A stretch of DNA of 45,603 bases, from contig PLFD01000025.1 of the NCBI GenBank assembly GCA_003136635.1, forward strand, positions 100,474-146,076, given 5' to 3'. The DNA is from a candidate division FCPU426 bacterium. GTDB taxonomy: Bacteria; Oederibacteriota; Muellerivitia; Muellerivitales; Muellerivitaceae. How positions within the stretch are numbered: position 1 is the first letter of the stretch; every line of letters starts with the position of its first letter. Positions 6,687 through 14,654 of the stretch are shown here, piece by piece. The notes under the pieces are model-generated. The model did no database searches, was not told the DNA's origin, and worked only from the letters and a program-made list of their open reading frames with translations. A program made the position numbers and the translations under genes.

Positions 6687-7844
6687 TTAATACTTGGGCA
6701 CGGAAGGATCGACCTGGTCGCTCCAGCCCGTAATACCTCCGGCCATGTTCACCAAATTGTCAAAGCCCTGCTGTTTCAAGAAGGCGATGGCTTTGGCGCT
6801 GCGGCCGCCCATTTTGCAATGAACCACGATTTCTTTGCCCTTGTACTTGTCCAGTTCGTGAAAGCGGTTGGGCAACTGGGATAAGGGAACCAGAATGGAG
6901 CCGGGAATGCGCGCCATGTCGTATTCATTTTGCTCGCGCACGTCGACCAAAACAAAATCCTGTTTTTCGTCCATCTTCACCTTGAGACCCAACGCATCAA
7001 TTTCGTCTTTTTTCACAGCAGTCTCCTTGGTCTGGGTTTCTTCGACCTTCATGCCGCAGAACATTTCATAATCAATCAATTCTTTGACCGTTGGATGTTC
7101 GCCGCATAAAGGACAGTTGGGGTCTTTGCGCAGTTTCAAATTACGGAACTGCATGTCCAGAGAGTTATAAATAACAAGCTTGCCAATGGCCGGTGTGCCC
7201 ACGCCGGTAATAAGCTTAATAGCTTCCGTTGCCTGCATCGCGCCAATCGTTCCCACCATGGCGCCCATGACTCCGCCTTCGGCGCAGGAAGGCACCTCTC
7301 CCGGAGGAGGCGGTTCGGGATACAGGCAACGGTAGCAAGGGCCTTCGGGAGTTTTGAAAACGGTCAATTGACCGTCAAAACGGAAAATAGAACCATAAAT
7401 GTTCGGCTTGCCCTGTAAGGCCGCCGCGTCATTGGTAAGGTAGCGAGTCGGGAAATTATCCGTGCCGTCGATGATCATGTCGTAGTTCTTTAAAATATCC
7501 ATAATATTGTCGCTCTTCAAAGCGACCGCGTAAGTATTTACCGTGACATCAGGATTTAAAGCTCTCAAGCGCTTAGCAGCCACTTCCACCTTGGGTTTGC
7601 CAACGTCTTCGGTCGTAAAGAGAATCTGGCGCTGAAGGTTGCTGGCGTCCACGGTGTCAAAGTCCACTAGGCCGATAGTCCCCACACCCGCCGCGGCCAA
7701 ATAAAGGGAGATCGGACAGCCCAAACCGCCGGCCCCCACTACCAAAACCTTTGCGGCCAACAGTTTCTTTTGGCCTTCCACTCCGATTTCGGGCAGCAAA
7801 ATGTGCCGGGTATAACGCTTGATCTGCTCTTGACTTAAATTCAT
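6687..7844 (-). CDS. moeB: MoeB/ThiF-type adenylyltransferase fused to a rhodanese domain
   Basis: The 385-residue enzyme belongs to the MoeB/MoeZ/ThiF group, which adenylates the C-terminal glycine of a small sulfur-carrier protein and, through the rhodanese domain, can load it with sulfur. Visible: nucleotide-binding GAGGLG at 37-42, DGTDNF at 126-131, four zinc cysteines (170, 173, 244, 247), Cys187, and a C-terminal rhodanese domain from about 275 with active-site Cys343 in the loop CKMGGR. GGAG lies seven bases before the start. No carrier protein (MoaD, ThiS, CysO) is nearby, so the pathway served (molybdopterin, thiamin or cysteine) cannot be decided from this window. Confidence 0.9.
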   Translation of the reverse strand: MNLSQEQIKRYTRHILLPEIGVEGQKKLLAAKVLVVGAGGLGCPISLYLAAAGVGTIGLVDFDTVDASNLQRQILFTTEDVGKPKVEVAAKRLRALNPDVTVNTYAVALKSDNIMDILKNYDMIIDGTDNFPTRYLTNDAAALQGKPNIYGSIFRFDGQLTVFKTPEGPCYRCLYPEPPPPGEVPSCAEGGVMGAMVGTIGAMQATEAIKLITGVGTPAIGKLVIYNSLDMQFRNLKLRKDPNCPLCGEHPTVKELIDYEMFCGMKVEETQTKETAVKKDEIDALGLKVKMDEKQDFVLVDVREQNEYDMARIPGSILVPLSQLPNRFHELDKYKGKEIVVHCKMGGRSAKAIAFLKQQGFDNLVNMAGGITGWSDQVDPSVPKY

Positions 7845-7931
7845 ACCGATTCTCCGTAAACGCGTTAAATAAGTTTAAAACTAGGAAGGTCATGATAAGA
7901 GGGCAAGTACGGCAAAACAATACCGAAACAC

Positions 7932-8027
7932 ATTAGCCGCAAATCAGCGCAAATATTCGCAATAATGATTTTCCTATTCATGCTTAAAAGATTAAATGGC
8001 GATGATTTGCGTAAATTTGCTGCTAAT
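7932..8027. repeat. Palindromic 10-base-period intergenic element, copy A
   Basis: The ends are ATTAGC (7932-7937) and GCTAAT (8022-8027). The left arm runs through units CGCAAATCAG, CGCAAATATT and CGCAATAATG with a strict 10-base step. The right arm, read on the minus strand, repeats the theme (TTAGCAGCAAATTTACGC). The arms pair imperfectly to make a long hairpin. The right end supplies the TAG stop codon of the SRPBCC gene. A second copy lies at 14527-14651. Confidence 0.75.
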
Positions 8028-8472
8028 TCTTTTTTTCCAAGTAGTCTTTGAGCAACCGCAGGGTTTTCTGGCTTCTTTGACGATGAGTTTTTAAACCAAA
8101 CCCCATCTGAAAATAAAGCCTGTTCCAAAAACCCACTACTTCCACTTTCATCCAGTAAAAGGAAACGTGGCAGTTGGCCCCATCGGGAACAATTTCAAAA
8201 GCCGCCCGACCTCGGAAAGGCTTACCGATGTATTCCATAAAGATACGGTAAGGCGGTTCCAACTGGGTAATTTGAAACTCAAAGGGGGACGAGGGAAATT
8301 TTTTAAGCTGAGCGGTGATTTTTTGACCCACCACCGCTTTGTCTGAACCTTCCCATTGAAGCAAAAGTCCCTGACGCCAAACCATGCGCTCTTTCCAGTT
8401 GGTCAGGGCTTCATAAACCCTTTCGGCTTTCGCCTGAATGACAATAGATTCGGTGGATTGGTAAAAAGCCAA
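8023..8472 (-). CDS. SRPBCC-family (polyketide cyclase-like) protein
   Basis: This 149-residue protein resembles the START-like SRPBCC superfamily: an N-terminal strand-helix pattern (ESIVIQAKAERVYEALTN), alternating strands through the middle, and a long C-terminal helix ending in lysines. Such proteins bind hydrophobic ligands, but the ligand is unknown. Its start lies one base after the stop of the upstream aminotransferase gene, so the two are cotranscribed. Its stop codon is formed by the end of palindromic element A. Confidence 0.72.
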   Translation of the reverse strand: MAFYQSTESIVIQAKAERVYEALTNWKERMVWRQGLLLQWEGSDKAVVGQKITAQLKKFPSSPFEFQITQLEPPYRIFMEYIGKPFRGRAAFEIVPDGANCHVSFYWMKVEVVGFWNRLYFQMGFGLKTHRQRSQKTLRLLKDYLEKKN

Positions 8473-8473
8473 G

Positions 8474-9655
8474 CTAAACCTTCACTTGCCGGTAGGCTTT
8501 AAGTTTATCGATGGCCAATTGCAGCGTTTCCTCTTTTTTCGCGAAACAAAAACGAATCATACCCGCAGATTTGTGATCCAGATAAAAAGTCGAGAGAGGA
8601 ACGGTAGCTACACCCGCTTCTTTGGCCAAATGAATAGAGTAGTCATAGTCGCTGGCAAAACCCTTTTCTGGAATTTCAGCTATCAGGTAATAAGCACCAC
8701 GGGATTTGAAAGTCTTGAAGCCGACTTCCTTCAAACCCTTTAAAAGAAAGTCCCGCTTCTTTTGATAATCTTCCGAAAGGTGTTGGTAAAAATCATCGGG
8801 CAGCCCCATGGCGAAGGCGATGGCTTCTTGCAAAGGCGCCGCAGCACCGACCGTTAAAAAATCGTGAACCTTGCGGATGGCCTCGGTAAAAAGAGGCGCA
8901 GCGATAATGTAACCCACTCGCCAACCTGTTACGGAAAAGGTTTTCGACGAGCCGTTAATGGTGATGGTACGGTCTTTCATGCCAGGCAGATTGGCCATCG
9001 TTACATGGGTCTCGCCGTCGTAAAGAATATGCTCGTAAATTTCATCCGTCACCGCCAGCACGTTCCATTTTTGGCAAAGCAGGGCGATGAATTCCATTTC
9101 GGATTTTTTGAAAACTTTACCCGTTGGATTATTCGGCGTGTTGATGATGATGACTTTGGTTTTGTCGTTAAAAGCCGCGGCCAGTTCTTCTTCTTTAAAA
9201 TGCCAATCCTCTTGATCGTTCGCGGGCGGGTACATTTTCACGTAATGGGGTATGGCGCCTGAGAGAATCGTGTCCGGGCCGTAATTTTCATAAAAAGGCT
9301 CAAAAATAACCGCTTCGTCGCCGGGGTTAATAACCGCCATCATGGTGGCCATCATGCCTTCGGTGGCGCCGCAACAAACCGTGATTTCGGTTTCCGGATT
9401 TAAATCCCGTCCCCGAAATCTTTTTTCCTTCGCCACAATGGCATCTCTTAAACTTTTGGCGCCCCAGGTAATAGCGTATTGATTGATGTTCTTCTGAATG
9501 GCTTCAATGGCGGCCTGTTTAATGCGTTCGTCCGCGGAAAAATTGGGGAACCCCTGGGCCAAATTGACCGCCTGGTAAGTCGCGGCGACGCGGGACATGC
9601 CCCGGATAATCGACTCGGAGAAACTATTGGCCTTGTGGGAAATAAGGTTCTTCAT
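8474..9655 (-). CDS. Class I/II PLP-dependent aminotransferase (kynurenine/methionine aminotransferase-like)
   Basis: The 393-residue enzyme has the fold-type I landmarks: NPTGK at 176-180, DEIYE at 204-208, and the PLP lysine Lys238 in NGSSKTFSVTGWR. The N-terminal VNLAQGFPNF motif is typical of the kynurenine-oxoglutarate/YbdL group, some members of which transaminate ketomethylthiobutyrate to methionine. It is divergent from mtnB and mtnD, so a role in the last step of methionine salvage is a reasonable inference, not shown. An ATG at 9655 with AGGA upstream is preferred over a TTG six bases earlier. Confidence 0.85.
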   Translation of the reverse strand: MKNLISHKANSFSESIIRGMSRVAATYQAVNLAQGFPNFSADERIKQAAIEAIQKNINQYAITWGAKSLRDAIVAKEKRFRGRDLNPETEITVCCGATEGMMATMMAVINPGDEAVIFEPFYENYGPDTILSGAIPHYVKMYPPANDQEDWHFKEEELAAAFNDKTKVIIINTPNNPTGKVFKKSEMEFIALLCQKWNVLAVTDEIYEHILYDGETHVTMANLPGMKDRTITINGSSKTFSVTGWRVGYIIAAPLFTEAIRKVHDFLTVGAAAPLQEAIAFAMGLPDDFYQHLSEDYQKKRDFLLKGLKEVGFKTFKSRGAYYLIAEIPEKGFASDYDYSIHLAKEAGVATVPLSTFYLDHKSAGMIRFCFAKKEETLQLAIDKLKAYRQVKV

Positions 9656-9693
9656 CGGCAAAATCCTTTCATTTGAAACAGCGAGAGCGGCCC

Positions 9694-9722
9694 TTGACGA
9701 GCCCCTAGGATACTGCTAATTT
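9694..9722 (+). promoter_or_regulatory. Promoter of mtnB, predicting a leaderless transcript
   Basis: TTGACG (9694-9699) and TAATTT (9717-9722) are 17 bases apart. The expected start of transcription, about 7 bases on, is at or next to the mtnB ATG at 9731. No ribosome binding site precedes that ATG. Confidence 0.55.
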
Positions 9723-9730
9723 ATTTTTCA

Positions 9731-10396
9731 ATGGAATCGATTTCGAGCCCGACAAAAGAAAAACTCTCCTCTTCCCTCACTCCTCAACAGACCCGCGAAT
9801 TAGTCTGCGAACTCTGCCGCAATTTTTACAACTTAGGCTGGGCTTCCGGCACCGGCGGCGGCATCTCGATTAAAGAAAACGGCAAGATTTATATGGCCCC
9901 CAGCGGGGTTCAAAAAGAACGCCTCAAACCCGAAAATATCTTTGTATTGGACGCTCAAGGAGAAACCCTTGAAGAGCCAGGACAGGGTTTAAAACTTTCC
10001 CAATGTTCCCCCCTTTTCATGCATGCCTATCAAATCCGCAACGCCGGCGCGGTGCTTCACAGCCATTCACTCAACGCCATGATGGCCACTACCCAGTACG
10101 ACACACACTTCCGTATCCGTAATATGGAAATGCAAAAGGGTGTGGAAGGCTTCGGGGCCTTTGACACTTTGGAAGTTCCGATTATTGAAAACACCGCTTA
10201 TGAATGTGACCTGGCCGATTCCCTGGCCGAAGCCATCCGCAACAACCCCAAATCCCACGCGGTTTTAGTCCGCCGTCACGGGGTTTATGTCTGGGGCAAA
10301 GACTGGAAACAAGCGAAAACCCATGCTGAATGTTATGACTATCTGTTTGAAGCGGCCGTACGAATGAAACAAATGGGAATTGATCCCACAGCTTAA
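9731..10396 (+). CDS. mtnB: Methylthioribulose-1-phosphate dehydratase
   Basis: This class II aldolase-fold zinc enzyme (221 residues) of methionine salvage dehydrates 5-methylthioribulose 1-phosphate. The zinc ligands appear as His110 and His112 in HSHS and His183 in RRHGVYVWG. SGTGGGISIK near residue 39 is the phosphate-binding region typical of MtnB. The next gene, mtnD, is two steps further in the same pathway, which supports the call over a generic aldolase or fuculose-phosphate aldolase. Unusually, no ribosome site precedes the start, and the predicted promoter would give a leaderless message. Confidence 0.9.
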   Translation: MESISSPTKEKLSSSLTPQQTRELVCELCRNFYNLGWASGTGGGISIKENGKIYMAPSGVQKERLKPENIFVLDAQGETLEEPGQGLKLSQCSPLFMHAYQIRNAGAVLHSHSLNAMMATTQYDTHFRIRNMEMQKGVEGFGAFDTLEVPIIENTAYECDLADSLAEAIRNNPKSHAVLVRRHGVYVWGKDWKQAKTHAECYDYLFEAAVRMKQMGIDPTA

Positions 10397-10470
10397 TTAA
10401 CCCGTTTTGGGCTGATTTCCCTGACAGCTTAAAACTTTATTTCATCATCAATAATTTTAGGAGGTTTTTA

Positions 10471-10935
10471 ATGAAAGCAATCTGGTTAGACAACGGCAAC
10501 AACATTACGGCCCAGGAATTGAACGCCCAAGGCGTCACTTACGAGCAATTTGAGACCGACGAGGCCAAGTACCGCGGACCCCTGGAACAATTAATGAAAG
10601 AGCGCGGCTATGTCACCATGGACCAGGTCCGCATGTGGCCCGAAATGGACAACTTTGAAGCCCTCTGTAAAAAGTTCGTGGAAGAACATTTGCACACCGA
10701 CGATGAGGTCCGTTTCTTATTAAGTGGTTCCGGCGTGTTTGAAATCCGCAGTCTGGATGACCGCTGGATGAAAGTGATCGTGGAACCCAGCGATTTTATT
10801 CTGGTTCCGGCCAACCGTTTTCACCGCTTTTATCTGACCGACGAGAAAAAAATTCAATGCGTCCGTTTGTTCAAGGATCAATCTGGTTGGACTCCTATTT
10901 ACCGCAAGGACGCGGAAACGGTTGCCGCTCAATAG
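10471..10935 (+). CDS. mtnD: Acireductone dioxygenase
   Basis: The 154-residue cupin oxidises acireductone to ketomethylthiobutyrate and formate (iron form) in methionine salvage. The metal ligands are His73, His75 and Glu79 in EEHLHTDDEVRF, and His118 in NRFHRF, matching the family. A textbook AGGAGG precedes the start, and a strong terminator follows the stop, so mtnB-mtnD forms a short operon. The gene for the enolase-phosphatase step between MtnB and MtnD is not in the window. Confidence 0.95.
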   Translation: MKAIWLDNGNNITAQELNAQGVTYEQFETDEAKYRGPLEQLMKERGYVTMDQVRMWPEMDNFEALCKKFVEEHLHTDDEVRFLLSGSGVFEIRSLDDRWMKVIVEPSDFILVPANRFHRFYLTDEKKIQCVRLFKDQSGWTPIYRKDAETVAAQ

Positions 10936-10955
10936 CCGAATTACAAAAAACACTT

Positions 10956-10986
10956 CGGGAATGGATAATACCCATTCCCGTTTTTT
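10956..10986 (+). terminator. Rho-independent terminator after mtnD
   Basis: A perfect 9-bp stem, CGGGAATGG (10956-10964) with CCATTCCCG (10972-10980), is followed at once by six T residues. It lies 20 bases after the mtnD stop codon. Confidence 0.92.
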
Positions 10987-11026
10987 CAGCTCTCAAGTTT
11001 TATTCTGATCGCCACTGGACACCTAC

Positions 11027-11623
11027 ATGACTGAATACGTCATCACCCCTGACAAAAAAGAAATTCCCTCCAGCTATTTATTATCCGAAGAACTGCATCG
11101 CAGGGCCCTCACGGTCGAAATGGAAGTCCACGGAACCAATACTAAATGGGAAAATATTTATTTTTTTGATCCCGCGAACCCTGGCACCCAATGCTTTTTG
11201 GAGCGAAACCTTCACTCGCTGGTTTACAAGATCTCTCTAGCGGCTGAATCAACTCACGAATCCGAAGAACTACAAACCACTTTAGTGGAAATTATCCTTC
11301 ATGAAGTTGGAGGAAAAGTCTTTAATCCCGCTTCTAAAGAAAGTTATGACCTTGCTGAATTTAGAAAACAATCCGGAAAAACCGGCTCGGTTACCGAATT
11401 CAACAACGTATCCTATTCTTCACTGATCCCCGCCCGATCCTTGCCGCCGCTCAAAGAAATCCTTTGGATTGGTTTTTCATGGGCCTTTGTTCTGTTAGGT
11501 TTTTACTTTTACCGCCATGTCCCCCAACCCCGCAAAATTCTCATGCTGGTGGCCTGCGGCTTAGCCCTGATGAGCGCCGTTGGGATTACCTTTTCCAGTC
11601 TCCAATCCAATGAACGCGGTTGA
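11027..11623 (+). CDS. Hypothetical protein with two C-terminal membrane helices
   Basis: The 198-residue product has a soluble N-terminal part of about 140 residues and two hydrophobic helices (about 145-162 and 171-188) that anchor it by its C-terminus. No family is recognised. There is no clear ribosome site. Its last 14 bases overlap the start of queG, so the two genes are probably translated together, but no functional link to queuosine synthesis is evident. Confidence 0.72.
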   Translation: MTEYVITPDKKEIPSSYLLSEELHRRALTVEMEVHGTNTKWENIYFFDPANPGTQCFLERNLHSLVYKISLAAESTHESEELQTTLVEIILHEVGGKVFNPASKESYDLAEFRKQSGKTGSVTEFNNVSYSSLIPARSLPPLKEILWIGFSWAFVLLGFYFYRHVPQPRKILMLVACGLALMSAVGITFSSLQSNERG

Positions 11624-12521
11624 AAAAACCCGCAAACTGAAGGAAAAGGCGCATAGCCTTGGATTTGAGCTGTCCGGTGCCACCCCCGCCGTTCCGGCGC
11701 CTCATTACCCCGATTTTCTCAAATGGCTTTCTAAGGGTTACGCGGGCGAAATGGGTTATTTGGAGCGGCGAAAAGAAGAACGGGGCGACCCTCACAAAAT
11801 TCTTTCGGGAGCCAAATCCCTCTTCTGCGTGGGTCTGAGCTACAACCCTTCTCCCGAACACTATCCCCTTTTAGAAAAAAATCCGATTTCCTGCTACGCC
11901 TGGGGCCAGAATTACCACGAAGTTTTACTCGAAAAGCTTCAAATCCTGTCGGATTATTTGCGATTGGAATTGGAGCCAGGCGCCCAGGTGAAGTCATACG
12001 TCGATACGGGCCCTATATTGGAAAAGGATTATGCCGCTACCGCCGGATTAGGCTGGATCGGCAAAAATACCCTATTGCTCAATAAAAAATTCGGATCTTT
12101 TCTTTTCTTAGGTGAGATTATCACCGACACCGAACTGGCTTACGACGAACCGGCGGATAACCTATGCAAAACCTGCACCGCCTGTATGGATGCCTGTCCC
12201 GTCGGGGCGTTAGAGGAAGCGGGAGTTCTAAATGCCACCAAGTGCATCAGCTATCTCACTCTGGAACATCGATCGGACCTGCCTGAAAACACCAATTTAC
12301 ACGGCTACTTGGCCGGCTGCGATTTGTGTCAAACAGCCTGTCCTTACAATGTTCATGCGCCTCAGGGTCTGGAAACCGCTTTTCAACCCCGTCCTGAAAT
12401 TCTTCATTTGTCGCGAGACTCTTCGGCCATGTCCCAGACAGAGTTTAAGCAATTCACACAAAATAGTGCTTTAGAACGAATCAAATATCCAATGTGGGTT
12501 CGTAATTTAAAATCGTCTTAA
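11610..12521 (+). CDS. queG: Epoxyqueuosine reductase
   Basis: The 303-residue iron-sulfur cobalamin enzyme reduces epoxyqueuosine to queuosine in tRNA. Visible: the VDTGPILEKDYAA motif with Asp132 (catalytic Asp of the family), and two [4Fe-4S] motifs, Cys186/189/192/196 followed by CPVGA, then Cys212 and CDLCQTACP (Cys237/240/244). A longer reading from 11580 exists, but the ATG at 11610 gives the family N-terminus. It is of the shorter type without the C-terminal HEAT-like extension. It converges on the Nudix gene with only two bases between stops. Confidence 0.93.
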   Translation: MNAVEKTRKLKEKAHSLGFELSGATPAVPAPHYPDFLKWLSKGYAGEMGYLERRKEERGDPHKILSGAKSLFCVGLSYNPSPEHYPLLEKNPISCYAWGQNYHEVLLEKLQILSDYLRLELEPGAQVKSYVDTGPILEKDYAATAGLGWIGKNTLLLNKKFGSFLFLGEIITDTELAYDEPADNLCKTCTACMDACPVGALEEAGVLNATKCISYLTLEHRSDLPENTNLHGYLAGCDLCQTACPYNVHAPQGLETAFQPRPEILHLSRDSSAMSQTEFKQFTQNSALERIKYPMWVRNLKSS

Positions 12522-12523
12522 AC

Positions 12524-13273
12524 TTATTGAGGAAGTGGAATTTTAGGAGCTGATTCAATTTGAGTTCCGGTTTTGAGGAAATTTTCCAGACGGCTTTTGA
12601 GATGGTTCAAATCCACACCCATATATTCGCCGGGCAATTGGCTCCATTTCTCGCATGCCTTTTCAAAAAGACCTTGGGCGCCTACTTTATTCCCCTTACG
12701 GAAGTGTTCTAAAGAAATCGCCGCCTGAATCAAGCCCTGATAATGAAGCCGGTCCAACCCCTCGGCTGGATGCCAGATATCTTCCAGCATTTCATGGCAC
12801 TCAAAGTAATGTTGATCGTTGAAAAGTTTAATTCCCTCTAAATATTCATGAAGGTACTTCGCGTTCGCGTCTTCTTCCCAATTTTTAACCGATACTTCCT
12901 CGATTAAAGTCTGGTCTGCCTCGGGAAATTGATAGTTTTTAAGGTCCAGCGGTTTGACCCAGGCAAAAGTTGAACATTCAATAGCTTTAGGCTCGCCGCT
13001 TTTAAGACCGCAAAGGAAAATGTTGAGCCTGACCGACCGGGTGGGATAGTGGTAAGTAATGATTTTGTAGAATTTGCGGATGTAAACTTCGATATCCAAC
13101 TCTTCTTTTAATTCACGAACGACACATTGTTCCAGAGTCTCGCCGATCTCTTTTTTGCCGCCGGGCACTTCCCAGTAGCCGCCAAAAGAATCTTCCGGAC
13201 GGCGCTGACTAATGAGGTACATGCCGTTCTCGTAAACCAGGGCGGCGCCAACTTCGAGGTGTGCTTGGTTCAT
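12524..13273 (-). CDS. Nudix hydrolase fused to a DUF309 domain
   Basis: Residues 1-130 are a MutT-like Nudix hydrolase. The Nudix box runs from Gly39 to Ile61 with Glu45, Arg53-Glu54 and Glu57-Glu58 in place, but the usual Gly near its end is Asp60. Residues 138-235 match DUF309: the FECHEMLEDIW segment (His160, Glu161, Trp167) and the following helical HYQGLIQAA part. The substrate is unknown; MutT relatives clean oxidised or non-canonical nucleotides. It overlaps the upstream GIY-YIG gene by four bases (ATGA), so the two are coupled. Confidence 0.85.
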   Translation of the reverse strand: MNQAHLEVGAALVYENGMYLISQRRPEDSFGGYWEVPGGKKEIGETLEQCVVRELKEELDIEVYIRKFYKIITYHYPTRSVRLNIFLCGLKSGEPKAIECSTFAWVKPLDLKNYQFPEADQTLIEEVSVKNWEEDANAKYLHEYLEGIKLFNDQHYFECHEMLEDIWHPAEGLDRLHYQGLIQAAISLEHFRKGNKVGAQGLFEKACEKWSQLPGEYMGVDLNHLKSRLENFLKTGTQIESAPKIPLPQ

Positions 13274-13626
13274 GAAGTCCTTCTAGTTTTGTTTTTTTCG
13301 CGGGGCTTTTTAACTTTAGTTTTGCGCTGAAATGTCATCTTGGCTTTTTTCGCCGGGCGGGAAAGTTTTTCTCCCGCGGCAAATCGAATTTTTCTTTCTT
13401 TTGAAAGTGTTTTCACCTGATATTCACGCCGTAAAGCGGTGGAATAGTCTCCCTGGGGTTCCTGAAAAATTAACTTAACCGGCCCATGGGCGGCTGTGTA
13501 CTTGCTCCCCTTACCCGAGTTATGGGTTTCTAACCGTTTTTCCACATTCTTGGCGATGCCGGTGTAATAAGTACCGTCCGCGCATTCCGCGATATAAAGA
13601 GACCATTCCGCTGTTTTACGCTTCAA
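13270..13626 (-). CDS. GIY-YIG domain protein (UPF0213/YhbQ type) with a basic tail
   Basis: The 118-residue product has the single-domain GIY-YIG nuclease fold of the YhbQ group: LYIAECADGTYYTGI at residues 10-24 carries the variant motif, with the conserved HNSGKGSKYTAAHGP stretch and the LRREYQVK helix after it. The last 35 residues are almost all Lys, Arg and Thr, a basic tail longer than usual that could bind nucleic acid. It is coupled to the Nudix-DUF309 gene. Members of this group have been linked to DNA or RNA processing, but the role here is open. Confidence 0.87.
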   Translation of the reverse strand: MKRKTAEWSLYIAECADGTYYTGIAKNVEKRLETHNSGKGSKYTAAHGPVKLIFQEPQGDYSTALRREYQVKTLSKERKIRFAAGEKLSRPAKKAKMTFQRKTKVKKPREKNKTRRTS

Positions 13627-13639
13627 AGCAGCCTCGCTA

Positions 13640-14467
13640 TCAGCTCACAAACTCAATCTCGCCGATGGGCGGAATCAGTTTGGCTTTCTCACCTTCGTTG
13701 AGGAACTGGCGAATGGCGTTTTTGCCTTCCTCTCCCATTTCAATGGTGCGTTCGTTAACCCACATACCCACAAACTTATCTGCGATATCACGGGAAAGGC
13801 CGCGGCCAAAGGCCAGGGCGTAATCCAAAGCCGCCTCCCGGTTATCCAGTGAATATTGAATGGATTCTTTAAGCTGTTTAGAAACTTTCTTTTTAATGTC
13901 TTCGGGCAGATCGCGGCGGATCGCGTTAACGCCCATGGGCAATACCATACCGGTTTTCTTAAACCACCATTCACCCATATCGACAATCTTATAGAACCCT
14001 TTTTCCTGATAGGTCAATTGGCCTTCATGAATAATCAGCCCCGCGTCCACCGTTCCCTTTTTCACTTCATCCATAATCTCGTCAAAATTCACTAATACTT
14101 CCTGAAAATCGGGGAAACAAAGTTTAAGAGACAAATAAGCGCTCGTCATTTTGCCGGGGATAGCAATTTTCTTACCCTTTAAGCTTTCCAGAGTGATGGA
14201 CTGATTCGCGATAATCATGGGGCCATAATTCTTGCCAATACTGCCCCCGTGGGTCAAAACCGCGTATTTGTCTTTCACATAGGCGTAAGCGTGGGCCGAA
14301 ATAGCCGTGACTTCCATGCGGCCTTCTTTAGCCCATTCATTGAGGGTTTGGATGTCTTTCAAAACGTGTTCGTATTCGATGCCTTCGGTGTCAATTTTGT
14401 TTTTGGCCAGGCCGTAGAACATAAAGGCGTCATCGGCGTCGGGGCTGTGGGCTAAACGGATTTTCAT
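13640..14467 (-). CDS. mqnD: 1,4-dihydroxy-6-naphthoate synthase (futalosine pathway)
   Basis: The 275-residue periplasmic-binding-protein-like enzyme makes the naphthoate ring precursor of menaquinone from cyclic de-hypoxanthine futalosine. The N-terminal HSPDADDAFMFYGL motif, the GKKIAIPGKMTSAYL segment and the GLIIHEGQLTY segment with the family His are all present. AAAGGA precedes the start. Its presence implies menaquinone made by the futalosine route, in line with complex I and succinate dehydrogenase nearby. The other mqn genes are outside the window. Confidence 0.9.
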   Translation of the reverse strand: MKIRLAHSPDADDAFMFYGLAKNKIDTEGIEYEHVLKDIQTLNEWAKEGRMEVTAISAHAYAYVKDKYAVLTHGGSIGKNYGPMIIANQSITLESLKGKKIAIPGKMTSAYLSLKLCFPDFQEVLVNFDEIMDEVKKGTVDAGLIIHEGQLTYQEKGFYKIVDMGEWWFKKTGMVLPMGVNAIRRDLPEDIKKKVSKQLKESIQYSLDNREAALDYALAFGRGLSRDIADKFVGMWVNERTIEMGEEGKNAIRQFLNEGEKAKLIPPIGEIEFVS

Positions 14468-14526
14468 GGGATTCCTTTGGTAGAAAATTTTCGGGGACAG
14501 TTTACTGGTTTAATTCCAAAAAATCA

Positions 14527-14651
14527 TTAGCCGCAGATGTACGCAAATAAACGCCAATTTTTCGTAAATCTTCAAAACCCAAAATAAAAAATATATCGAT
14601 TCTTAAGATTTAATTTCGAACTTACGAAAATTAGCGCTGATTTGCGGCTAA
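14527..14651. repeat. Palindromic 10-base-period intergenic element, copy B
   Basis: The ends TTAGCCG (14527-14533) and CGGCTAA (14645-14651) are exact complements. The left arm carries CGCAGATGTA, CGCAAATAAA and CGCCAATTTTT units at 10, 10 and 11 bases. The right arm, on the minus strand, reads TTAGCCGCAAATCAGCGC, identical over these 18 bases to the left arm of copy A. It starts four bases after the HAD gene stop and fills the space before mqnD. Confidence 0.75.
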
Positions 14652-14654
14652 GGT

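Noticed and set aside
7932..8027. Reading the 10-base-period repeats as a CRISPR array
   Set aside because: Units are too short and contiguous, without spacers, and the whole is a palindrome; no cas genes are present.
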